In this document: positions 49,457 through 62,179 of the stretch, piece after piece
Numbering within the stretch: the stretch's first letter is position 1
Layout of the letters: each line of letters starts with the position of its first letter
Source of the DNA: Protonemura montana
Taxonomy: Eukaryota; Arthropoda; Insecta; Plecoptera; Nemouridae
Reading direction: 5' to 3'
NCBI GenBank assembly: GCA_947568835.1
Contig: OX387610.1
Location: forward strand, 17,097,050-17,161,049
DNA length: 64,000 bases
Notes under the pieces: model-generated
Database searches by the model: none
The model's input: only the letters and a program-made list of their open reading frames with translations
Told to the model about the DNA's origin: nothing
Made by a program: the position numbers and the translations under genes

Positions 49457-51868
49457 AGACGCTCCAAACACTCTGTCTTAGAAGCAAGACGCTCCAGACA
49501 CCCTGTTTGGCATGCCTGACGCTCCAGATACTCTGCTTTGCTTGCCAGACGCTCCAGACACTCTACCACGCTAGCCAGAAGCTACAGACACTCTACTTTG
49601 CTAGGAAGACGCTTTAGACACTCTACCTCGGTAATAAAACGCTCCAGAAACTCTGCCTCGCTTGCAAGACGCTCCAGACTATCTGCCTTCCTAGCCAGAC
49701 TCTTCAGAAGCTCTGCTATGCTAGCAATTCGCTCCAGACACTTTGCCTCACTAGCAAGAAGCTCCAGGCACTCTGCTTTGCTTGCCAGACGCTCCAGACA
49801 CTCATCCATGCTAGCCAGACGCTCCAGACACGCTGCCTCGCTAAAAAGACGCTTCAGACACTCTGCCTCGCTAACAAGACGCTCTAGACACTCTGCTTTG
49901 CTAGCAAGACGTTTCAGACACTCTTCCTCGCTAGCTAGACGCCCCAGACACTCTGCCTTGGAAGTAAGATGCTCCAGACTATCTGCCACGCTAGCTAGAC
50001 GCTCCAGACACTTTGCATTGGTAGTTAGATGCTCCAGACTATCTGCCACGCTAGCTAGACGCTCCAGACACTCTGCCTCGCTACCCAGACGCTCCAGAAA
50101 CTCTGCCTCGCTAGATTGGCGTCAGACACTTTGCCTTGCTAGACAGACGATCCATACACTCTCGTTTTATTGCAAATCGCTTCAGACACTTTGCCTCGGT
50201 AATAACACGCTCAAAAAACTCTGCCTCGCTAGCAAGACGCTCCAGACACTCTGCTTAACTATCCAGACGCTCCAGACACTCTGCCATGCTAGCCAGACGC
50301 TGCAGACACTCTGCCTCACTAGCAAAAAGCTCCAGACACTCTGCATCGCTACCCAGGCGCTCCAGACGCTTTGCTTTAATATTTTAATGCTTTAAACACT
50401 CTGCTACGCTAGCCAGTGGCTCCAGACACTCTGCCACGCTAGCTTGACGCTCTAGGCACTCTGCCTCGCTATTTAGACGCTCCAGAAACTCTGCCTCGCT
50501 AGCCAGGCACCCTAGACACTCTGGCTCGCTACCAGGACGCTCCAGACACTCTGCCCTCCTAGCCAGCCGCTCCAGACACTCTGCCATGCTAGCCAGAGAT
50601 TTCAGACACTCTGCTACGCTAGCTAGACGCTCCAGACACTCTGCCACGCTAGCTAGAAGCTCCAGACACTCTGCCTTGCTACTTAGACCCTTCAGACACT
50701 CTGCCTCGCTAGCCAGGCGCTCCAGACACTCTGCCTCGCTACCCAGAGGCTCCAGACACTCTGCCACGCTAGCTAGACGCTCCAGACACTCTGCATCGCT
50801 AACCAGGCGCTCCAGACACTCTGCCTCGCTATCCAGACGCTCCAGACACTCTGCCTCGCTACCCAGACGCTCCAGACACTCTGCCTCCCTAGCCAGCCAC
50901 TCCAGACACTCTGCCATGCTAGCCAGAGATTTCAGACACTCTGCTACGCTAGCTAGACGCTCCAGACACTCTGCCACGCTAGCTAGACGCTCCAGACACT
51001 CTGCCTTGCTACCCAGACCCTCCAGACACTCTGCCCCGCTAGCCAGGCGCTCCAGACACTCTGCCTCGCTACCCAGACGCTCCAGACACTCTGCCTCGCT
51101 AGCCAGGCGCTCCAGACACTCTGCCTCGCTACCTAGACGCTTCAGACTATCTGCCACGCTAGCCAGTTGCTCCAGACACTCTGCCACGCTAGCTAGACGC
51201 TCCAGGCACTCTGCCTCGCTACTAAGACGCTCCAGACACTCTGCCTCGCTAGCGAGGCATTCCAGCCACTCTGGTTCGCTACTCAGACGCTCCAGACACT
51301 CTGCCACGCTAGCTAGACGCTCCAGACACTCTGCCACGCTAGCCAGACGCTCCAGACACTCTGATTCGCTACCCAGACGTTCCAGACACTTTCCCCCGCT
51401 CCCCAGACGCTCCAGACACTCTGCCTCGCTAGCCAGCCGCTTTAGACACTCTGCCTCGCTAGCTAGACGCTCCAGACACTCTACCATGCTAGCCAGACGC
51501 TATAGACTATCCGCCACGCTAGCCATAGGCTCCAGACACTCTGCCACGCTAGCAAGACGCTCCAGACACTCAGCTACGCTCGCCGGACGCTCCAGACACT
51601 CTGCCTCGCTATTCAGACGCTCCAGTTACTCTACCATGCTAGCTAGACTCTCCAGACACTCTGCCTCGCTAGCCAGGCGCTCCAGACATTTTGCCTCGCT
51701 ACCCAGACGCCCCAGACACTCTGCTACGCTAGCTAGACGCTCCAGACACTCTGTCTTGCTACCCAGACGCTCCAGACACTCTGCTACGCTAGCTAGACGC
51801 TCCAGACACTCTGTCTTGCTACCCAGACGCTCCAGACTCTCTGTCTTGCTAGCTAGTCGCTCTAGACA
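48513..51868. repeat. HOR segment 19 (3,356 bp, contains an exchange junction)
   Basis: It has two 28-mers (49152-49179, 50110-50137), the full AT-rich unit at 50378-50407 and module T at 51524-51868. A second, truncated marker block begins at about 49457 without the CTA marker, because the exchange point lies inside that block. Confidence 0.85.
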
Positions 51869-52812
51869 CTAAGCCTCGGTAAAAAGACACTCCAGACACT
51901 TTTCCCCGCTTGCCAGACTCTCCAGACAGTCTGCCTTAGAAGCAAGATGCTCCAGACATTCTGCCTCACTTGCTAGACGCTCTAAACACTCTGTCTTAGA
52001 AGCAAGACGCTCCAGACACCCTGTCTCGCTTGCCAGACGCTCCAAACACTCTGTCTTAGAAGCAAGACGCTCCAGACACCCTGTTTGGCATGCCTGACGC
52101 TCCAGGCACTCTGCTTTGCTTGCCAGACGCTCCAGACACTCATCCATGCTAGCCAGACGCTCCAGACACGCTGCCTCGCTAAAAAGACGCTTCAGACACT
52201 CTGCCTCGCTAACAAGACGCTCTAGACACTCTGCTTTGCTAGCAAGACGTTTCAGACACTCTTCCTCGCTAGCTAGACGCCCCAGACACTCTGCCTTGGT
52301 AGTAAGATGCTCCAGACTATCTGCCACGCTAGCTAGACGCTCCAGACACTCTGCATTGGTAGTTAGATGCTCCAGACTATCTGCCACGCTAGCTAGACGC
52401 TCCAGACACTCTGCCTTGGTAGTTAGATGCTCCAGACTATCTGACACGCTAGCTAGACGCTCCAGACACTCTGCCTCGCTACCCAGACGCTCCAGAAACT
52501 CTGCATCGCTAGATTGGCGTCAGACACTTTGCCTTGCTAGACAGACGCTCCATACACTCTCGTTTTATTGCAAATCGCTTCAGACACTTTGCCTCGGTAA
52601 TATCACGCTCAAGAAACTCTGCCTCGCTAGCAAGACGCTCCAGACACTCTGCCACGCTAGTCAGACGCTCCAGACACTCTGCCTCGCTAGCAAGACGCTC
52701 CAGAATTTCTGCTTAACTATCCAGACGCTCCAGACACTCTGCCATGCTAGCCAGACGCTGCAGACACTCTGATTCGCTACCCAGACGCTCCAGACACTCT
52801 GCTACGCTAGCT
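49457..52812. repeat. 3,356-bp tandem duplication, copy 2
   Basis: It begins at the chimeric unit GCTAGGTAGACGCTCC (about 49451). The G at 49455 is a C (52811) at the other end of the repeat, a base change immediately at the junction. Confidence 0.8.
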
Positions 52813-53666
52813 AGACGCTCCAGACACTCTGTCTTGCTACCCAGGCGCTCCAGACACTCTGCCTCGCTACCTAGACGCTCCAGACACTCTGTCTTGCTAT
52901 CCAGACGCTCCAGACCCTCTGCTTTGCTAGCCAGGCGCTCCAGACACTCTGATTCGCTACCCAGACGCTCCAGACACTTTGCCTAGCTACTTAGACACAC
53001 CAGACACTCTGCTTCGCTAGCTAGACGCTCCAGACACTCTGCCTTGCTACCCAGACCCTCCAGACACTCTGCCTTCCTAGCCGGGTTCTCCAGACACTCT
53101 GACATGCTAGCCAGAGATTTCAGACACTCTGCTACGCTAGCTAGACGCTCCAGACACTCTGCCACGCTAGCAAGACGCTCCAGACACTCTGCCTCGCTAC
53201 CCAGACGCTCAAGAGACTCTGCCTCGCAAGCCAGGCGCTTTAGACACTCTGCCTCGCTAGCTAGACGCTCCAGACACTCTACCATGCTAGCCAGACGCTA
53301 TAGACTATCCGCCACGCTAGCCATAGGCTCCAGACACTCTGCCACGCTAGCAAGACGCTCCAGACACTCAGCTACGCTCGCCGGACGCTCCAGACACTCT
53401 GCCTCGCTATTCAGACGCTCCAGTTACTCTACCATGCTAGCTAGACTCTCCAGACACTCTGCCTCGCTAGCCAGGCGCTCCAGACACTCTGCCTCGCTAC
53501 CCAGACGCCCCAGACACTCTGCTACGCTAGCTAGACGCTCCAGACACTCTGTCTTGCTACCCAGACGCTCCAGACACTCTGCTACGCTAGCTAGACGCTC
53601 CAGACACTCTGTCTTGCTACCCAGACGCTCCAGACTCTCTTTCTTGCTAGCTAGTCGCTCTAGACA
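51869..53666. repeat. HOR segment 20 (1,798 bp)
   Basis: It consists of 59 units of 30 bp and one 28-mer (52508-52535), ending with module T (53322-53666). The unit order after the 28-mer matches 14957-16115. The unit CCTAGCTACTTAGACAC near 52982 carries an in-frame minus-strand TAG, as near 6407, 15432 and 63534. Confidence 0.85.
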
Positions 53667-56600
53667 CTAAGCCTCGGTAAAAAGACACTCCAGACACTTT
53701 TCCCCGCTTGCCAGACTCTCCAGACAGTCTGCCTTAGAAGCAAGACGCTCCAGACATTCTGCCTCACTTGCTAGACGCTCTAAACACTCAGTCTTAGAAG
53801 CAAGACGCTCCAGACACCCTGTCTCGCTTGCCAGACGCTCCAAACACTCTGTCTTAGAAGCAAGACGCTCCAGACACCCTGTTTGGGATGCCTGACGCTC
53901 CAGGCACTCTGCTTTGCTTGCCAGACGCTCCAGACACTCATCCATGCTAGCCAGACGCTCCAGACACGCTGCCTCGCTAAAAAGACGCTTCAGACACTCT
54001 GCCTCGCTAACAAGACGCTCTAGACACTCTGCTTTGCTAGCAAGACGTTTCAGACACTCTTCCTCGCTAGCTAGACGCCCCAGACACTCTGCCTTGGTAG
54101 TAAGATGCTCCAGACTATCTTCCACGCTAGCTAGACGCTCCAGACACTCTGCATTGGTAGTTAGATGCTCCAGACTATCTGCCACGCTAGCTAGACGCTC
54201 CAGACACTCTGCCTTGGTAGTTAGATGCTCCAGACTTTTTGCCACGCTAGCTAGACGCTCCAGACACTCTGCCTCGCTACCCAGACGCTCCAGAAACTCT
54301 GCCTCGCTAGATTGGCGTCAGACACTTTGCCTTGCTAGACAGACGCTCCATACACTCTCGTTTTATTGCAAATCGCTTCAGACACTTTGCCTCGGTAATA
54401 TCACGCTCAAGAAACTCTGCCTCGCTAGCAAGACGCTCCAGACACTCTGCCACGCTAGTCAGACGCTCCAGACACTCTGCCTCGCTAGCAAGACGCTCCA
54501 GAATTTCTGCTTAACTATCCAGACGCTCCAGACACTCTGCCATGCTAGCCAGACGCTGCAGACACTCTGCCTCACTAGCAAAAAGCTCCAGACACTCTGT
54601 CTTGCTATCCAGACGCTCCAGACCCTCTGCTTCGCTAGCCAGGCGCTCCAGACACTCTGATTCGCTACCCAGACGCTCCAGACACTCTGCTACGCTAGCT
54701 AGACGCTCCAGACACTCTGTCTTGCTACCCAGACGCTCTAGACTATCTGCCACGCTAGCCAGTGGCTCCAGATTATCTGCCACGCTAGCCAGAGGCTCCA
54801 GACACTCTGCTACGCTAGCTAGACGCTCCAGACACTCTGCTACGCTAGCCAGCCGCTCCAGACACTCTGCCATGCTAGCCCGACGTTTCAGACTTACTGC
54901 CACGCGAGCCAGAGGTTTCAGACACTCTGCTACGCTAGCTAGACTCTCCAGACTCTCTGCCTCGCTAGCTAGACGCTCCAGACACTCTGCCTTGCTACCC
55001 AGACCCTCCAGACACTCTGCCTCGCTAGCCAGGCGCTCCAGACACGCTGCCTCGCTACCCAGACGCTCCAGACTCTCTGTCTTGCTAGCTAGTCGCTCTA
55101 GACACTAAGCCTCGGTAAAAAGACACTCCAGACACTTTTCCCCGCTTGCCAGACTCTCCAGACAGTCTGCCTTAGAAGCAAGACGCTCCAGACATTCTGC
55201 CTCACTTGCTAGACGCTTTAAACACTCTGTCTTAGAAGCAAGACGCTCCAGACACCCTGTCTCGCTTGCCAGACGCTCCAAACACTCTGTCTTAGAAGCA
55301 AGACGCTCCAGACACCCTGTTTGGCATGCCTGACGCTCCAGATACTCTGCTTTGCTTGCCAGACGCTCCAGACACTCTACCACGCTAGCCAGAAGCTACA
55401 GACACTCTACTTTGCTAGGAAGACGCTTTAGACACTCTACCTCGGTAATAAAACGCTCCAGAAACTCTGCCTCGCTTGCAAGACGCTCCAGACTATCTGC
55501 CTTCCTAGCCAGACTCTTCAGAAGCTCTGCCATGCTAGCAATTCGCTCCAGACACTTTGCCTCACTAGCAAGAAGCTCCAGGCACTCTGCTTTGCTTGCC
55601 AGACGCTCCAGACACTCATCCATGCTAGCCAGACGCTCCAGACACGCTGCCTCGCTAAAAAGACGCTTCAGACACTCTGCCTCGCTAAAAAGACGCTCTA
55701 GACACTCTGCTTTGCTAGCAAGACGTTTCAGACACTCTTCCTCGCTAGCTAGACGCCCCAGACACTCTGCCTTGGAAGTAAGATGATCCAGACTATCTGC
55801 CACGCTAGCTAGACGCTCCAGACACTCTGCATTGGTAGTAAGATGCTCCAGACTATCTGCCACGCTAGCTAGACGCTCCAGACACTCTGCCTCGCTACCC
55901 AGACGCTCCAGAAACTCTGCCTCGCTAGATTGGCGTCAGATACTTTGCCTTGCTAGACAGACGCTCCATACACTCTCGTTTTATTGCAAATCGCTTCAGA
56001 CACTTTGCCTCGGTAATAACATGCACAAGAAACTCTGCCTCGCTAGCAAGACGCTCCAGACACTCTGCCACGCTAGTCAGACGCTCCAGACACTCTGCCT
56101 CGCTAGCAAGACGCTCCAGAATTTCTGCTTAACTATCCAGACGCTCCAGACACTCTGCCATGCTAGCCAGACGCTGCAGACACTCTGCCTCACTAGCAAA
56201 AAGCTCCAGACACTCTGCATCGCTACCCAGGCGCTCCAGACGCTTTGCTTTAATATTTTAATGCTTTAAACACTCTGCTACGCTAGCCAGTGGCTCCAGA
56301 CACTCTGCCTTCCTAGCCAGCCGCTCCAGACACTCTGCCATGCTAGCCAGAGATTTCAGACACTCTGCTACGCTAGCTAGACGCTCCAGACACTCTGCCA
56401 CGCTAGCTAGAAGCTCCAGACACTCTGCCTTGCTACTTAGACCCTTCAGACACTCTGCCTCGCTAGCCAGGCGCTCCAAACACTCTGCCTCGCTACCCAG
56501 ACGCTCCAGACTATCTGCCACGCTAGCCAGTGGCTCCAGAATATTTGCCACGCTAGCCAGAGGCTCCAGACACTCTGCCACGCTAGCTGGACGCTCCAGA

Positions 56601-56755
56601 CACTCTGCATCGCTAACCAGGCGCTCCAGACACTCTGCCTCGCTATCCAGACGCTCCAGACACTCTGCCTCGCTACCCAGACGCTCCAGACACTCTGCCT
56701 CCCTAGCCAGCCGCTCCAGACACTCTGCCATGCTAGCCAGAGATTTCAGACACTC
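53010..56755. repeat. 3,746-bp tandem duplication, copy 1
   Basis: It aligns to about 56756-60501 and consists of 123 units of 30 bp and two 28-mers. Each copy carries one 1,438-bp segment and the segment after it. The boundary is at CTCTGCTTCGCTAGC near 56756, where the alternative continuation is CTCTGCTACGCTAGC (near 60501). Confidence 0.8.
53667..55104. repeat. HOR segment 21 (1,438-bp type, copy 2)
   Basis: It has the 28-mer at 54306-54333. GGGATGCC near 53885 replaces the palindromic GGCATGCC found in most copies. The same change is in segment 23 (near 57631), which links the two. Confidence 0.85.
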
Positions 56756-57412
56756 TGCTTCGCTAGCTAGACGCTCCAGACACTCTGCCTTGCTACCCAG
56801 ACCCTCCAGACACTCTGCCTTCCTAGCCGGGTTCTCCAGACACTCTGACATGCTAGCCAGAGATTTCAGACACTCTGCTACGCTAGCTAGACGCTCCAGA
56901 CACTCTGCCACGCTAGCAAGACGCTCCAGACACTCTGCCTCGCTACCCAGACGCTCAAGAGACTCTGCCTCGCAAGCCAGGCGCTTTAGACACTCTGCCT
57001 CGCTAGCTAGACGCTCCAGACACTCTACCATGCTAGCCAGACGCTATAGACTATCCGCCACGCTAGCCATAGGCTCCAGACACTCTGCCACGCTAGCAAG
57101 ACGCTCCAGACACTCAGCTACGCTCGCCGGACGCTCCAGACACTCTGCCTCGCTATTCAGACGCTCCAGTTACTCTACCATGCTAGCTAGACTCTCCAGA
57201 CACTCTGCCTCGCTAGCCAGGCGCTCCAGACACTCTGCCTCGCTACCCAGACGCCCCAGACACTCTGCTACGCTAGCTAGACGCTCCAGACACTCTGTCT
57301 TGCTACCCAGACGCTCCAGACACTCTGCTACGCTAGCTAGACGCTCCAGACACTCTGTCTTGCTACCCAGACGCTCCAGACTCTCTTTCTTGCTAGCTAG
57401 TCGCTCTAGACA
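55105..57412. repeat. HOR segment 22 (2,308 bp)
   Basis: It consists of 76 units of 30 bp and one 28-mer (55924-55951), with the full AT-rich unit at 56252-56281 and module T at 57068-57412. Compared with segment 2 it lacks the units between GCCAGTGGCTCC and the CTTCCTAGCCAGCC unit near 56300. Near 56755 it contains the exchange point of the 3,746-bp duplication. Confidence 0.85.
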
Positions 57413-60400
57413 CTAAGCCTCGGTAAAAAGACACTCCAGACACTTTTCCCCGCTTGCCAGACTCTCCAGACAGTCTGCCTTAGAAGCAAGACGCTCCAGA
57501 CATTCTGCCTCACTTGCTAGACGCTCTAAACACTCAGTCTTAGAAGCAAGACGCTCCAGACACCCTGTCTCGCTTGCCAGACGCTCCAAACACTCTGTCT
57601 TAGAAGCAAGACGCTCCAGACACCCTGTTTGGGATGCCTGACGCTCCAGGCACTCTGCTTTGCTTGCCAGACGCTCCAGACACTCATCCATGCTAGCCAG
57701 ACGCTCCAGACACGCTGCCTCGCTAAAAAGACGCTTCAGACACTCTGCCTCGCTAACAAGACGCTCTAGACACTCTGCTTTGCTAGCAAGACGTTTCAGA
57801 CACTCTTCCTCGCTAGCTAGACGCCCCAGACACTCTGCCTTGGTAGTAAGATGCTCCAGACTATCTTCCACGCTAGCTAGACGCTCCAGACACTCTGCAT
57901 TGGTAGTTAGATGCTCCAGACTATCTGCCACGCTAGCTAGACGCTCCAGACACTCTGCCTTGGTAGTTAGATGCTCCAGACTTTTTGCCACGCTAGCTAG
58001 ACGCTCCAGACACTCTGCCTCGCTACCCAGACGCTCCAGAAACTCTGCCTCGCTAGATTGGCGTCAGACACTTTGCCTTGCTAGACAGACGCTCCATACA
58101 CTCTCGTTTTATTGCAAATCGCTTCAGACACTTTGCCTCGGTAATATCACGCTCAAGAAACTCTGCCTCGCTAGCAAGACGCTCCAGACACTCTGCCACG
58201 CTAGTCAGACGCTCCAGACACTCTGCCTCGCTAGCAAGACGCTCCAGAATTTCTGCTTAACTATCCAGACGCTCCAGACACTCTGCCATGCTAGCCAGAC
58301 GCTGCAGACACTCTGCCTCACTAGCAAAAAGCTCCAGACACTCTGTCTTGCTATCCAGACGCTCCAGACCCTCTGCTTCGCTAGCCAGGCGCTCCAGACA
58401 CTCTGATTCGCTACCCAGACGCTCCAGACACTCTGCTACGCTAGCTAGACGCTCCAGACACTCTGTCTTGCTACCCAGACGCTCTAGACTATCTGCCACG
58501 CTAGCCAGTGGCTCCAGATTATCTGCCACGCTAGCCAGAGGCTCCAGACACTCTGCTACGCTAGCTAGACGCTCCAGACACTCTGCCACGCTAGCCAGCC
58601 GCTCCAGACACTCTGCCATGCTAGCCCGACGTTTCAGACTTACTGCCACGCGAGCCAGAGGTTTCAGACACTCTGCTACGCTAGCTAGACTCTCCAGACT
58701 CTCTGCCTCGCTAGCTAGACGCTCCAGACACTCTGCCTTGCTACCCAGACCCTCCAGACACTCTGCCTCGCTAGCCAGGCGCTCCAGACACGCTGCCTCG
58801 CTACCCAGACGCTCCAGACTCTCTGTCTTGCTAGCTAGTCGCTCTAGACACTAAGCCTCGGTAAAAAGACACTCCAGACACTTTTCCCCGCTTGCCAGAC
58901 TCTCCAGACAGTCTGCCTTAGAAGCAAGACGCTCCAGACATTCTGCCTCACTTGCTAGACGCTTTAAACACTCTGTCTTAGAAGCAAGACGCTCCAGACA
59001 CCCTGTCTCGCTTGCCAGACGCTCCAAACACTCTGTCTTAGAAGCAAGACGCTCCAGACACCCTGTTTGGCATGCCTGACGCTCCAGATACTCTGCTTTG
59101 CTTGCCAGACGCTCCAGACACTCTACCACGCTAGCCAGAAGCTACAGACACTCTACTTTGCTAGGAAGACGCTTTAGACACTCTACCTCGGTAATAAAAC
59201 GCTCCAGAAACTCTGCCTCGCTTGCAAGACGCTCCAGACTATCTGCCTTCCTAGCCAGACTCTTCAGAAGCTCTGCCATGCTAGCAATTCGCTCCAGACA
59301 CTTTGCCTCACTAGCAAGAAGCTCCAGGCACTCTGCTTTGCTTGCCAGACGCTCCAGACACTCATCCATGCTAGCCAGACGCTCCAGACACGCTGCCTCG
59401 CTAAAAAGACGCTTCAGACACTCTGCCTCGCTAAAAAGACGCTCTAGACACTCTGCTTTGCTAGCAAGACGTTTCAGACACTCTTCCTCGCTAGCTAGAC
59501 GCCCCAGACACTCTGCCTTGGAAGTAAGATGATCCAGACTATCTGCCACGCTAGCTAGACGCTCCAGACACTCTGCATTGGTAGTAAGATGCTCCAGACT
59601 ATCTGCCACGCTAGCTAGACGCTCCAGACACTCTGCCTCGCTACCCAGACGCTCCAGAAACTCTGCCTCGCTAGATTGGCGTCAGATACTTTGCCTTGCT
59701 AGACAGACGCTCCATACACTCTCGTTTTATTGCAAATCGCTTCAGACACTTTGCCTCGGTAATAACATGCACAAGAAACTCTGCCTCGCTAGCAAGACGC
59801 TCCAGACACTCTGCCACGCTAGTCAGACGCTCCAGACACTCTGCCTCGCTAGCAAGACGCTCCAGAATTTCTGCTTAACTATCCAGACGCTCCAGACACT
59901 CTGCCATGCTAGCCAGACGCTGCAGACACTCTGCCTCACTAGCAAAAAGCTCCAGACACTCTGCATCGCTACCCAGGCGCTCCAGACGCTTTGCTTTAAT
60001 ATTTTAATGCTTTAAACACTCTGCTACGCTAGCCAGTGGCTCCAGACACTCTGCCTTCCTAGCCAGCCGCTCCAGACACTCTGCCATGCTAGCCAGAGAT
60101 TTCAGACACTCTGCTACGCTAGCTAGACGCTCCAGACACTCTGCCACGCTAGCTAGAAGCTCCAGACACTCTGCCTTGCTACTTAGACCCTTCAGACACT
60201 CTGCCTCGCTAGCCAGGCGCTCCAAACACTCTGCCTCGCTACCCAGACGCTCCAGACTATCTGCCACGCTAGCCAGTGGCTCCAGAATATTTGCCACGCT
60301 AGCCAGAGGCTCCAGACACTCTGCCACGCTAGCTGGACGCTCCAGACACTCTGCATCGCTAACCAGGCGCTCCAGACACTCTGCCTCGCTATCCAGACGC

Positions 60401-60501
60401 TCCAGACACTCTGCCTCGCTACCCAGACGCTCCAGACACTCTGCCTCCCTAGCCAGCCGCTCCAGACACTCTGCCATGCTAGCCAGAGATTTCAGACACT
60501 C
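56756..60501. repeat. 3,746-bp tandem duplication, copy 2
   Basis: This is the second copy of 53010-56755. After about 60501 it continues with the 29-mer and 32-mer part of segment 24, which copy 1 does not contain. Confidence 0.8.
57413..58850. repeat. HOR segment 23 (1,438-bp type, copy 3)
   Basis: It has the 28-mer at 58052-58079. It is near-identical to segment 21. One difference I noticed is CTCTGCCACGC near 58586 against CTCTGCTACGC near 54840. Confidence 0.85.
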
Positions 60502-62179
60502 TGCTACGCTAGCTAGACGCTCCAGACACTCTGCCACGCTAGCTAGACGCTCTAGACACTCTGCCTTGCTACCCAGACCCTCCAGACACTCTGCCCCGCT
60601 AGCCAGGCGCTCCAGACACTCTGCCTCGCTACCCAGACGCTCCAGACACTCTGCCTCGCTAGCCAGGCGCTCCAGACACTCTGCCTCGCTATTAGACGCT
60701 TCAGACTATCTGCCACGCTAGCCAGTTGCTCCAGACACTCTGCCACGCTAGCTAGACGCTCCAGGCACTCTGCCTCGCTACTAAGACGCTCCAGACACTC
60801 TGCCTCGCTAGCGAGGCATTCCAGACACTCTGGTTCGCTACTCAGACGCTCCAGACACTCTGCCACGCTAGCTAGACGCTCCAGACACTCTGCCACGCTA
60901 GCCAGACGCTCCAGACACTCTGATTCGCTACCCAGACGTTCCAGACACTTTCCCTTGCCACCCAGACGCTCCAGACACTCTGCCTCGCTAGCCAGGCGCT
61001 TCAGAAGCTCTGACTCGCTAGCCAGGCGCTCCATACCTTCTTCCTTGCTAGCCTTTCGTTCCAGACTTTCTGCCTCGCTAGCAAGACGCTCAAGACACAA
61101 ACTGCCTCGCTTGCCAGGCGCTCCAGACACTCTGCCTCGCTACCCAGACGCTCCAGACACTTTGCCTCGCTATCCAGACGCTCCAGAGACTCTGCCTCGC
61201 TAGCCAGGCGCTTCAGACACTCTGCCTCGCTAGCTAGACGCTCCAGACACTCTGCCATGCTAGCCAGACGCTATAGACTATATGCCACGCTAGCCAGTGG
61301 CTCCAGACTATCTGCCACGCTAGCCAGAGGCTCCAGACACTCTGCCATGCTAGCCAGACGCTTCAGACTTTCTGCCACGCTAGCCAAACGCTCCAGACAC
61401 TCTGCCACGCTAGCCAGACGCTCCAGACACTCTGATTCGCTACCTAGACGTTTCAGACACTTTGCCTTGCTACTGAGACGCTCCAGACTATCTGCCACGC
61501 TAGCCAGTGGCTCCAGATTATCTGCCACGCTAGCCAGAGGCTCCAGACACTCTGCCACGCTAGCAAGACGCTCCAGACACTCTGCCTCGCTAGCCAGGCG
61601 CTCCAGACACTCTGCCTTGCTACCCAAAATCTCCAGACACTCTGCCTCGCTAGCCAGCCGCTCCAGACACTCTGCCATGCTAGCCAGAGATTTCAGACAC
61701 TCTGCCTCGCTAGCCAGGCGCTCCAGACACTCTGCCTCGCTACCCAGACGCTCTAGACACTCTGCCTCGCTAGCCAGCCGCTCCAGACACTCTGCCATGA
61801 CAGCCAGACGTTTCAGACTTACTGCCACGCTAGCCAGAGGTTTCAGACACTCTGCTACGCTAGCTAGACTCTCCAGACTCTCTGCCTCGCTAGCTAGATG
61901 CTCCAGACACTCTGCCTTGCTACCCAGACCCTCCAGACACTCTACCTCGCTAGCCAGGCGCTCCAGACACGCTGCCTCGCTACCCAGACGCTCCAGACTA
62001 TCTGCCACGCTAGCCAGTGGCTCCAGATTATCTGCCACGCTAGCCAGAGGCTCCAGACACTCTGCTACGCTAGCTAGACGCTCCAGACACTCTGCCTCGC
62101 TAGCCAGGCGCTCCAGACACGCTGCCTCGCTACCCAGACGCTCCAGACTCTCTGTCTTGCTAGCTAGTCGCTCTAGACA
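58851..62179. repeat. HOR segment 24 (3,329 bp)
   Basis: It has the 28-mer at 59670-59697, the full AT-rich unit at 59998-60027, a 29-mer at 60688-60716 and a 32-mer at 61077-61108. It resembles segment 2 but lacks units near 60950-61015, where a direct join to CTCTGACTCGC has formed. It gains the GACAGCCAGACG module near 61800 that otherwise belongs to the 29-46 kb region. Confidence 0.85.
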
